Source: an uncultured Eubacteriales bacterium | Lineage (GTDB): Bacteria; Bacillota; Clostridia; Oscillospirales; Oscillospiraceae | Assembly (NCBI GenBank): GCA_900552475.1 | Contig: USAC01000056.1 | Coordinates: 1 to 13,476, forward strand | Direction of reading: 5' to 3' | DNA: 13,476 nucleotides | In this document: in pieces, positions 6,509-12,752 of the stretch | How positions within the stretch are numbered: position 1 is the stretch's first letter | Layout: the number at the start of each line of letters is the position of its first letter | Position numbers and translations under genes: made by a program | Notes under the pieces: model-generated | What the model saw: the letters and a program-made list of their open reading frames with translations, nothing else | Databases searched by the model: none | Told to the model about the DNA's origin: nothing

Positions 6509-7503
6509 AACGGGAACCCGTAGGTCAGCGGGTCATTTTCGTCGATGAGGAACGTGCAGCTGCCGGTCTTATAGGCCGTGCCGGAGATCTCGACGCGCAC
6601 GGCGGGGAAGCCCCCGACCTGTTCGGCGGCGACGGCCTTCCCTGTGAAGCGCTGCCCCATGAGGTTATCCTGCGCCGTCTCCTCACCGATGGCGAGCCTG
6701 CCGCGGTGGACGAGGTCGGCTACCCGCGCACTCACGCCGGTGCCGCAGGGGGAGCGGTCGGTCTGCTCGCCCTCGAAGATGATGCAGTTGCGGCCGGAGT
6801 AGCCGGGGGCGGCGTCCTTGTCGGAGTAGAGCAGCATGAACTCAATTTTGCGGAAGGCGGGAAGCTCCGGGTGCCGGAAGGACGCGTCGTCGTTGACGTG
6901 CGCGAGCACGTCCATCGCCAGATTCGTCAGTGGGCGGAGGCTTTCGAGCGTCATGGGGATGCCCTGCTCGTCGACGTTGATGAGCGCGAACACGTTCCCG
7001 CCGAACACGATGTCGGCGCGGACGGTGCCGTGGTGATCGGTGTGAATCTCCTGATCGGTGCTGTAGACGAACGAGGGGACGTTCTGCAGCGTGACGCTCT
7101 GCGCGCGTCCGTCCTTCACGCGGATGCGCACCGGCACAAGGCCCGTAACGGTGTCGATCTTCATGACGGTCTCCGGCTCCGTCAGGGGGATCCAGCCCTC
7201 GTTGACGGCGGCGGTGGCAAGGCAGATCGTCCCGTGGCCGCACATGCCCTCATAGCCCACGCTGTTGAGAAACAGCACGCCAAAGTCGGCCTCCGGGCGG
7301 CAGGGCTTCGTCAGCACGATGCCGAACATGTTCTGGTGGCCGCGCGGCTCCTGAATGATCGCCGTGCGGAGGTTATCGTAGTGCTCGCGCATGTCCTGCT
7401 CTTTTTCCTGCATGGTGCTGCCGCGCAGCTCCGGCATACCGTCGATGACGATCCGCGCGGGCTCGCCGCAGGTGTGCATTTCGATGGTTTTCAGTTCTCT
7501 CAT
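6499..7503 (-). CDS. Proline racemase / hydroxyproline epimerase family protein
   Basis: The 334-residue protein is a full-length proline racemase superfamily member (PLP-independent). The two catalytic positions are both cysteine: Cys88 in MCGHGTICLA and Cys253 in DRSPCGTGVSARVA. In this family a Cys/Cys pair goes with proline racemase and 4-hydroxyproline 2-epimerase, whereas trans-3-hydroxyproline dehydratases usually have Thr at the second position, so racemase or epimerase is favoured. The N-terminus LKTIEMHTCGEPARIVIDG is typical. AAGGAGGA lies eight bases before the ATG. The gene is 22 bases behind the OCD-family gene, in a TrmB-led operon, and ends facing the cupin operon. The exact substrate is not settled by sequence. 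Confidence 0.9.
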   Translation of the reverse strand: MRELKTIEMHTCGEPARIVIDGMPELRGSTMQEKEQDMREHYDNLRTAIIQEPRGHQNMFGIVLTKPCRPEADFGVLFLNSVGYEGMCGHGTICLATAAVNEGWIPLTEPETVMKIDTVTGLVPVRIRVKDGRAQSVTLQNVPSFVYSTDQEIHTDHHGTVRADIVFGGNVFALINVDEQGIPMTLESLRPLTNLAMDVLAHVNDDASFRHPELPAFRKIEFMLLYSDKDAAPGYSGRNCIIFEGEQTDRSPCGTGVSARVADLVHRGRLAIGEETAQDNLMGQRFTGKAVAAEQVGGFPAVRVEISGTAYKTGSCTFLIDENDPLTYGFPFHA

Positions 7504-7525
7504 CTGTCTGTTCCTCCTTAATAGC

Positions 7526-8512
7526 TTACAGCTCGATGCTGTCTCCGAGATGAAGGGCCTGTGCGCAGTCGTAGATCCGCTTCGCCGTGACGAGGTCGAG
7601 CGCCGCCGTGCCGGTCGAGTCGAAGAAGGTGATCTCGTCTGCGCTTTCGCGCCCCGGCGTCCGGCCGAGGATGAGCTGGCCGAGCTCGCCCGTGATGTGC
7701 TCCTCCGTCACCGCACCGGACGCGAGCGCCTGCATCAGGTCGCCCGCCTCGTGCAGAACGCCGTCGAGCGTGTCGGCGTAAATTTTCCCCGCCCGCGCGA
7801 TGAGCTTCGCGTCGAGCTCCGCCTGCTGCGGCGTGCAGGAGCCGATGCCGTTGATGTGCGTTCCGGGGCGGACGAGTGCGCCGTCAAAGAGCGGGGTATA
7901 CGCACCTGTGACGGCCGTGATGATATCGGCATTCGCCGCGGCTTCGTCCGCGGGGACGTCCGCCGTGCAGAAGGCGCCGTGTGCCGCCTGCACCTTCCGC
8001 GCGAGCGCCGCGGCCTTATCGCGGCTGTGCCCTACGATCTGCACCCGCTCGATCGGCCGCACCGCGAGGACGGCTTCAATCTGCTCGAGTGCCTGTCCGC
8101 CGGTGCCGTAGATCGTGAAGACGCGGCTGTCCTCGCGCGCGAGCAGCCGTGTCGCCGCACCGGCGAGCGCGCCCGTGCGCAGGCGGGTGAAGTACGTCCC
8201 GTCGAGCAGGGCGCACACCGCGCCCGTCTGCGCGTCGAGCAGCACCATTGTCGATGGCGTCGACGGCAGGCCGCGCTTCGCGTTTTCCGGGAAGCTCGAA
8301 ACGATCTTCACACCCAGCGCGCCCGCCGGGGCGGCGTAGCCGTACATGTACAGGCTGCTGCCCGGCCCCTCGGGGACGGCGATTGTCGTGCGCAGCGGAA
8401 TGTCACACACCCCGGCGGAGTAGAGACGCAGCGCTTCGCACGCGGCGACGATGGCCTCCGGCATGGTGCAGGCGCGGCGGATGTCCGCTTCGCGCAGAAT
8501 CAGAATGTTCAT
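7526..8512 (-). CDS. Ornithine cyclodeaminase / mu-crystallin family protein, probable imine reductase
   Basis: This 328-residue protein has the family fold: Arg41, Lys69 in GVKIVSSFPEN, Arg112 in YFTRLRTGA, and a Rossmann loop IYGTGGQALEQIEAVL at about residues 134-149. The segment NGIGSCTPQQAELD (221-234) aligns with the region that carries the catalytic Asp of true ornithine cyclodeaminase, but Ser225 appears to stand in its place, as in reductases of this family such as pyrroline-2-carboxylate or ketimine reductases. It therefore probably reduces a cyclic imine or related substrate with NAD(P)H. AAGGAGGA lies upstream; the ATG overlaps the TrmB-family stop as ATGA. The racemase-family gene follows after 22 bases, so the two enzymes likely share a (hydroxy)proline-type pathway. 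Confidence 0.88.
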   Translation of the reverse strand: MNILILREADIRRACTMPEAIVAACEALRLYSAGVCDIPLRTTIAVPEGPGSSLYMYGYAAPAGALGVKIVSSFPENAKRGLPSTPSTMVLLDAQTGAVCALLDGTYFTRLRTGALAGAATRLLAREDSRVFTIYGTGGQALEQIEAVLAVRPIERVQIVGHSRDKAAALARKVQAAHGAFCTADVPADEAAANADIITAVTGAYTPLFDGALVRPGTHINGIGSCTPQQAELDAKLIARAGKIYADTLDGVLHEAGDLMQALASGAVTEEHITGELGQLILGRTPGRESADEITFFDSTGTAALDLVTAKRIYDCAQALHLGDSIEL

Positions 8513-9369
8513 GCGTCCTCCTTCTGCCCTTGCGGGCGGTTTGCGTTGTATTTTCCATGGACGTCAAAAACGTCGCGGATGCCCTCCATATCGTCGCCGA
8601 ACACCTCGCGCGCTCCGGGCGGCAGCTGCATGCGCAGGCGCGTGCAGTATGCGTCGTGGCGGATGCACTCGCACGCGAGCAGCGTCATGTGGAAGTTGCG
8701 GGTGTAGATGGCTTCGGTCATCTGCTCGCGGCTGAAGCCCGCGTAGATCATCTCCTGCCCGTCCGTCTCCAGCAGCAGCCACCGGCCCTTCCACTCGCGC
8801 AGCTTGTCCTGCTCAAAGCCGTGGCAGTAGAGGTCTGGGATGCGCGTCTCGTAGCGCTGCGCCGCGTCGTAGAAGATCACGACGACCTTCTCAAGCTCCG
8901 CCTGACGCCGCACAATGGCGTCCTCCAGCTCCTCGTCCAGCTCGTCCGCCCAGATCTGCAGCATCACCTGCTCGCGCGCCTCGCGGATCATCCGCAGGCA
9001 GCGGCTGCGCGCGCTCTCCCAGCTGCCGAGGTGCCAGATCCGCTCGTCATTCTGGCCGCAGACGAGCCCCTCGGCGGCGAGTGCGAGGTTGCGCAGCCCC
9101 CGATCCATCTCGCCGCGCAGCAGCTCCGCCAGATGCGCCGGTGATTCCGCGCGGTAGAGCGTCGCGCGCCCGTCGCTGCTGCTGAGCACCGCGCCGCGCT
9201 GGATGAGCGCTTCGAGGATCGTGTAGATCTTCGACCGGGCGACGCCCGAGAGCTTGCTCGCCTCGTACCCGCTTACCGCGCCGCCCTCGAGCAGCGCGAC
9301 ATACACCTTTGCCTCCGACTCCGTGAACCCGAACTCCCGCAGCTGCGCGATCATGGAAATATCCGTCAT
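8509..9369 (-). CDS. TrmB family transcriptional regulator
   Basis: The 286-residue protein has a TrmB-type winged helix at residues 8-80: LREFGFTESEAKVYVALLEG, then SGVARSKIYTILEALIQRG and the wing SSSDGRATLYRAESP. A linker helix follows, and a C-terminal effector domain from about residue 105 (GSWESARSRCLRMIREA) of the TrmB C-terminal type. GGAGGG lies seven bases before the ATG. It is the first gene of an operon with the OCD-family and proline racemase-family genes (4-base overlap with the former), which points to local control by an amino acid-like ligand. The promoter just upstream carries a dyad that could be its operator. Confidence 0.9.
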   Translation of the reverse strand: MTDISMIAQLREFGFTESEAKVYVALLEGGAVSGYEASKLSGVARSKIYTILEALIQRGAVLSSSDGRATLYRAESPAHLAELLRGEMDRGLRNLALAAEGLVCGQNDERIWHLGSWESARSRCLRMIREAREQVMLQIWADELDEELEDAIVRRQAELEKVVVIFYDAAQRYETRIPDLYCHGFEQDKLREWKGRWLLLETDGQEMIYAGFSREQMTEAIYTRNFHMTLLACECIRHDAYCTRLRMQLPPGAREVFGDDMEGIRDVFDVHGKYNANRPQGQKEDA

Positions 9370-9385
9370 CGCAAGTCCCTCCTCA

Positions 9386-9417
9386 CTATTAGTAGCTTCT
9401 TTTGGTAACTACTATAG
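9386..9417. promoter_or_regulatory. Imperfect dyad overlapping the -10 box, possible operator
   Basis: CTATTAGTAG and CTACTATAG form an inverted repeat (exact core TAGTAG at 9390-9395 and CTACTA at 9409-9414) that covers the -10 box and start point. Its place fits autorepression by the downstream TrmB-family protein. No experimental consensus was available to compare. Confidence 0.4.
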
Positions 9418-9440
9418 CAGCGGGGAAGCGGCGCTGTCAA
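9411..9440 (-). promoter_or_regulatory. Promoter of the TrmB-OCD-racemase operon
   Basis: On the minus strand TTGACA (9435-9440) is followed after 18 bases by TATAGT (9411-9416). The start point would be near 9404, giving a leader of about 35 bases to the TrmB-family ATG. Confidence 0.7.
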
Positions 9441-10219
9441 CAGCGGTTTCCAATCGGCGGAATTTTGTGGAAAAATATCCGCGCCGAGCAAAGACTCGGC
9501 GCGGATGCTACAATGTCTCTGCAAAGGACAGGCCGCCGGGGGCTGCCGTTGAAGTAGCCGACCATACTGAAGAGCACCACGGTCATGATCGTCTCCAGCG
9601 CGAAGCCCTTCAGATAGGCAAAGCCGCTGCGCACGACGGCCGCGTCCATTCCCAGCCCGGCCACGAGCAGCAGATCCCCCGCGACATTGACCAGACAGGC
9701 GACCAGCACGAACAGCAGCGGCGAGCGGCTGTCGCCCAGCCCGCGGAAGATGGCCGAGAGCAGGTTATACGCGACGATGAAGAAGGTCCCGCCGCCGCAG
9801 ATGCGTACATAGCTCGCCGTGAGCGTGACGGCCTCGGCCGGGGCCTGCATCACCACGGCGATTGGCCGCGCCAGACCGACCGGCACCGCAAACAGCAGCG
9901 CGGACACGAGCGCGAACACGACCGCCGCACCGCCGATGACCGCGCCGATCTGTTCGGGGCACCTCTCGCCGAGATAGCGCGCGATCAGTACCGTGACGCC
10001 CATGGCAAGCTGCGTCACCACGAACGTGACAAGGTTGAGCACTTGACTGCCCGTGGAGACGGCGGAGAGTCCCGAGGTCGAGCCGAACCGCCCGACGACG
10101 AGCAGGTCGACGGCACCGTAGGCTGCCTGCAGAATCAGCGCGCCGAGGACGGGGAGCATAAAGAGGCAGAGCTTACGCAGGATGCTGCCTTGCGTGAAAT
10201 CCGTTTTTTCACCGGTCAA
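9437..10219 (-). pseudogene. MATE efflux transporter, internally deleted and frame-shifted
   Basis: The frame encodes 260 residues against about 450 in the family. Residues 1-190 are a normal MATE N-terminal half (ALILQAAYGAVDLLVVGRFG, then AYNLLSAIFRGLGDSRSPLL). After LLLVAGLGMDAA the sequence jumps to VRSGFAYLKGFALE and SMVGYFNG, which in intact relatives stand about 120-130 residues later. Just after YFNG homology stops again; the present frame runs on through a terminator hairpin to 9437, while the +1 frame gives GGLSFAETL and a TAG at 9508-9510, four bases before the hairpin, which is probably the old stop. Translation would begin at TTG 10219 behind GAGGAGG, overlapping the marR end by 11 bases. 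Loss of several membrane helices makes transport very unlikely. Confidence 0.8.
9477..9506 (-). terminator. Intrinsic terminator of the MarR-MATE remnant
   Basis: Perfect 12-base GC-rich arms (9477-9488 and 9495-9506) with a 6-base loop are followed on the minus strand by ATATTTTTCC. The hairpin lies inside the last codons of the current MATE reading frame, so that frame now reads through what was the terminator of the intact gene. Confidence 0.85.
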
Positions 10220-10481
10220 GAGAAATCCTCCTCTCGCACATCACGCGGTAGAACGCGCCGACGGTGCGGATCATGCAGTCCGCGTCCTCTTCGGAGAGGC
10301 CGTCCAGCAGCGGGCCGAGCGCCTGAAAGAACTGCGTGTTGTACTTCTGCGACAGCTGCCGCCCGGCGTCCGTCAGGGAGATGCAGGTCACGCGTCCGTC
10401 CTCGGCGGAGGTCTGCTTGCGCAGATAGCCCTTGCGCTCCATCTCCTTGACGGTGCGGGTCACGCTGGGGCGCGGAATTTG
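10209..10481 (-). pseudogene. MarR family regulator, N-terminal half missing
   Basis: The frame reads QIPRPSVTRTVKEMERKGYL and continues through the wing (SAEDGRVTCISLTDAG) to the C-terminal dimer helices. This is the second half of a MarR protein starting within the recognition helix. A TGA stands immediately upstream (10482-10484) and unrelated sequence follows, so the first helices and half of the helix-turn-helix are gone. A GTG at 10463 could start an 84-residue fragment but has no nearby ribosome binding site. The next gene is the broken MATE transporter, so this was a MarR-MATE drug-resistance-type pair of which both members are now defective. Confidence 0.78.
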
Positions 10482-10520
10482 TCAAGCCCTCCTGACAGAT
10501 GTGGCCTATGAGCTTTCTGT

Positions 10521-10550
10521 AAAATCCGCAGAAAAACGCTTGCGGATTTT
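10521..10550. repeat. Perfect 10-base inverted repeat upstream of the TauE-family gene
   Basis: AAAATCCGCA (10521-10530) and TGCGGATTTT (10541-10550) flank a 10-base loop. It could be a terminator on either strand or an operator, since the right arm overlaps the proposed -35 box of the TauE-family gene. The rest of the 10485-10590 gap shows no gene. Confidence 0.6.
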
Positions 10551-10567
10551 CGCCTTGCGCCTATAAT
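10540..10567 (+). promoter_or_regulatory. Promoter of the TauE/SafE-family gene
   Basis: A perfect TATAAT (10562-10567) lies 16 bases after TTGCGG (10540-10545). The start point near 10574 leaves a leader of about 37 bases to the GTG at 10611. The -35 box is within an inverted repeat. Confidence 0.55.
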
Positions 10568-10610
10568 AAATGCTTTCCGGACAAAAAATTCCATGATTTC
10601 AGGTGATAGC

Positions 10611-11399
10611 GTGCAAATTTTGACATATCTGGTTTATACCGCGGCCGGTCTGGGCGCCGGCGTTGTGACGGGGCTTGCGGGGCTGTCCGCGGCGGTGGTC
10701 ATCACGCCGATGCTCGTGAGTCTCTGTGGCTGGGAGAGCTATGACGCCGTGACGGTTGCGCTGGCCTCCGACGTGCTGGCGAGCATGCTCTCGGCCTATA
10801 CATACTATAAAAACAAGAATATCGACCTTCGGCGCGGCGGACTGGTGACGGTCACCGCCTTTCTTGGAACGATCGCCGGCAGCTACTGCGGCTTTCTCTT
10901 CAGCCGGCACTCGCCGGACGGTCTGGGCTATATCTCCATGCTCACGACGGTGTTTCTCGGCGTGAAGTTTCTGGTGAAGCCCATCACCGGCGGCACCGAC
11001 GCGTCGGCCGCCGCGGAGCAGTCCGGCCGCAAGACGGTCCTTGCGATGCTGCTCGGCTGCGGCATCGGCTGGGTGTGCGGCTTTACCGGCAGCGGCGGCG
11101 GGATCCTGATGCTCACGGTGTTTACGCTCGTCCTCGGCTATAATCTGAAGGTTGCCGTCGGCACGAGTACCATGATTATGACGCTCGTGGCGCTGACCGG
11201 CGCGGTGAGCCATATCTCGCTGGGTGCGCGGATTTTCCCGCTGCCGATGGCCATCGTGGTGCTCTCGTGCCTGCTGGGCGCGGTTGTGTCGGCGAAGTTT
11301 GTCAACCGCTGTGAAATTGCGCGGCTCAACCGCATCGTGGGAATTGTCCTCGTTCTGCTCGGCATTGTCACGATCGCCATCAAGCTGCTGTACCGATGA
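10611..11399 (+). CDS. TauE/SafE family sulfite exporter-like permease
   Basis: The protein (262 residues from this start) is a TauE/SafE (formerly DUF81) membrane permease with about eight hydrophobic segments and an internal repeat: GLGAGVVTGLAGLSAAVVIT near the N-terminus and IGWVCGFTGSGGGILMLTVF in the second half, followed by AVGTSTMIMTLVALTGA. Family members are linked to export of sulfite, sulfonates or other small organic anions; the substrate here is unknown. The GTG at 10611 has AGGTGAT, which matches the 3' part of the anti-Shine-Dalgarno partner, at a good distance; an ATG at 10593 lies in frame but has no such site, so it would give a 268-residue version. The stop at 11397-11399 is directly followed by mobile-element DNA, with no intergenic space. 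Confidence 0.86.
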   Translation: MQILTYLVYTAAGLGAGVVTGLAGLSAAVVITPMLVSLCGWESYDAVTVALASDVLASMLSAYTYYKNKNIDLRRGGLVTVTAFLGTIAGSYCGFLFSRHSPDGLGYISMLTTVFLGVKFLVKPITGGTDASAAAEQSGRKTVLAMLLGCGIGWVCGFTGSGGGILMLTVFTLVLGYNLKVAVGTSTMIMTLVALTGAVSHISLGARIFPLPMAIVVLSCLLGAVVSAKFVNRCEIARLNRIVGIVLVLLGIVTIAIKLLYR

Positions 11400-11421
11400 A
11401 CGCACAGGGCTGAAATATGAA

Positions 11422-11754
11422 TTGGTCGGTGACTATTATCTGGTTGTCGGAGATGATGAGCCGGAGGAAGATCAGCCAATCGGGACATGGGGGCAGCGGC
11501 ACCTCCGCTATCTCAAGAAGCATCGCCGTGTGCGATATGCCAACCTTCTGACCACCGGTAAGCTGAACGATTACCTTGCAGACCTCAACGAGCAGGCAGA
11601 AGCAATGTTTTCTCAGCTTGTAAAGCTGCTTGCCGAAAAGGAAGGCGTAACAGAAGTCCTCAAAGCAGAAAACCAGATGCTTTGGGTGCAGAAAATGAAC
11701 AATCTTCGAAATGCCGCTATGGAAATCGTTTTAAACGAGCTTATCTACCGTTAG
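11422..11754 (+). CDS. TnpV-family transposon-associated protein, canonical start codon missing
   Basis: The frame from about 11413 encodes KYELVGDYYLVV, QPIGTWGQRHLRYLKKHRR, LTTGKLNDYLADLNEQA and NQMLWVQKMNNLRNAAM, a near full-length match to TnpV, a small protein of unknown role carried by clostridial Tn4451-like and related elements. Intact relatives begin a few residues before KYEL with Met. Here the frame is open upstream through the TauE gene without a local ATG; the TTG at 11422 is the only possible start and has no ribosome binding site. It is therefore either a 5'-truncated remnant or poorly expressed. Codon use is less GC-rich than in the genes to the left. Confidence 0.75.
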   Translation: MVGDYYLVVGDDEPEEDQPIGTWGQRHLRYLKKHRRVRYANLLTTGKLNDYLADLNEQAEAMFSQLVKLLAEKEGVTEVLKAENQMLWVQKMNNLRNAAMEIVLNELIYR

Positions 11755-11790
11755 AAATGACGGCCATCAAAAAAGAGCATAAGTGTGTTT

Positions 11791-11827
11791 GCAGAAAAGC
11801 CGGTGGATGCCGGCTTTCTTTTTCTGC
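11791..11827 (+). terminator. Intrinsic terminator after the TnpV-family gene
   Basis: AAAGCCGG (11796-11803) and CCGGCTTT (11810-11817) pair around TGGATG, followed by CTTTTTC. An outer stem GCAGAAA/TTTCTGC (11791-11797 with 11821-11827) extends it. Confidence 0.8.
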
Positions 11828-11883
11828 GGTGAACTGAAAAAGGCCCACAGGATGTTCTATCCTAATAAGCGGAGGTGATGGAG

Positions 11884-12222
11884 GTGACTGCGAAACGGGG
11901 GCTGTTCTGGTATGTGGACGGAGAATTGCTGTGCTTTCCCGTTTCCGGCGCGGAGGTCGATACAGTCGGCAACAATCATCGGCGGTTCTGGAAAACGCTT
12001 CCGCATTCCCTTACCGGCGGGATGTCCTACAACTACTTTCCCCGTGGGCGGGTAGAGCTGCGGTACGGGAAAGCGCTGGTCTATCTGCATCCTACGCTCT
12101 GCACACCGGGAATTTATGCCCGGATTCGCCATGCCTTTTCGCTGCCCGATGAGATGCAACTGTCGCTCAAGGCGGACGGAAGCCGGCACTATCGCAGTAT
12201 TCAGAAGGAACAGGAGGGATGA
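11884..12222 (+). CDS. Uncharacterised protein of a mobile-element-linked clostridial family
   Basis: No known domain is recognised. The 112-residue protein begins with GLFWYVDGELLCFPV, has NNHRRFWKTL near residue 30, the conserved-looking YNYFPRGRVELRYGKALVYL near residues 49-68, and ends DGSRHYRSIQ. I recall similar small proteins with a YYPRGRV block in clostridial integrative elements, always without function. The GTG at 11884 is chosen because GGAGG lies eight bases upstream; an ATG at 11878 and a GTG at 11875 are too close to that site. It has no signal peptide or membrane segment. The SLOG gene begins 3 bases after its stop, so they are probably cotranscribed. Confidence 0.7.
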   Translation: MTAKRGLFWYVDGELLCFPVSGAEVDTVGNNHRRFWKTLPHSLTGGMSYNYFPRGRVELRYGKALVYLHPTLCTPGIYARIRHAFSLPDEMQLSLKADGSRHYRSIQKEQEG

Positions 12223-12225
12223 GCA

Positions 12226-12738
12226 TTGGACATACAGCCAGAGAAAACCTGCTGCTTTACGGGGCATCGCCCCCAATTTTTTCCCTGGGGCAGCAACACC
12301 GGTGATCCCGCCGCTGCCAAAATGCTTCGTGCGTTAGAGAGCGAAATTTTGCAGGCCATTGCCGACAGCTATACGACATTTCTCTACGGCGGTGCGCTGG
12401 GAGTGGACGCTTGGGCGGCGGAGATTGTGCTGCGGCTGCGTAAGAATCTGCCGCTGACGCTGATAGCGATTCTGCCCTTTCCGGGCTATAACGCCGATGT
12501 AACAGAGAATTCCTATCGGCAAACTATAGCGGCATCTGACCGCATTCTCTGTGTGGAACCGGTACGGCGGATGGCTGCTTTGGCGGCCCGGGACCGGTAT
12601 ATGATTGACCGCAGCAGCCGCCTGATCGCCGTCTACGATGAGCATTCCCGGATCCATAGCGGAACCTGGCGGGCGCTGTGCTACGCAAGGAAAAAGCAAC
12701 TGGGCATCCGGCAAATTCGCTGGATGGAGTACCTATAA
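12226..12738 (+). CDS. SLOG family protein (DUF1273/YpsA-like)
   Basis: The 170-residue protein has the SLOG (SMF/DprA-LOG) Rossmann-like pattern of the DUF1273/YpsA group: KTCCFTGHRP at residues 7-16, FLYGGALGVDAWAAEIVL at 52-69 with the nucleotide-binding glycines and Asp61, ILPFPGYNADVTENSY at 82-97 and AVYDEHSRIHSGTWRALCYA at 135-154. Such proteins are thought to bind nucleotides or nucleotide-derived ligands; YpsA itself affects cell division, but those on mobile elements have no assigned role. The start is TTG at 12226 with GGAGGG upstream, right after the previous gene. The next gene begins 14 bases after its stop, giving a three-gene cluster. Confidence 0.87.
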   Translation: MDIQPEKTCCFTGHRPQFFPWGSNTGDPAAAKMLRALESEILQAIADSYTTFLYGGALGVDAWAAEIVLRLRKNLPLTLIAILPFPGYNADVTENSYRQTIAASDRILCVEPVRRMAALAARDRYMIDRSSRLIAVYDEHSRIHSGTWRALCYARKKQLGIRQIRWMEYL

Positions 12739-12752
12739 AGAGGCGAGTACAG

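Noticed and set aside
9254..10450. 398-codon open frame on the plus strand
   Set aside because: Antisense to the TrmB start and the MATE remnant, no recognisable domain, highly charged composition.
10216..10485. TTG-started frame with AGGAGGG upstream at the MarR break
   Set aside because: The ribosome binding site is good, but the frame is not that of MarR and gives a low-complexity product; probably chance or a relic of the joined sequence.
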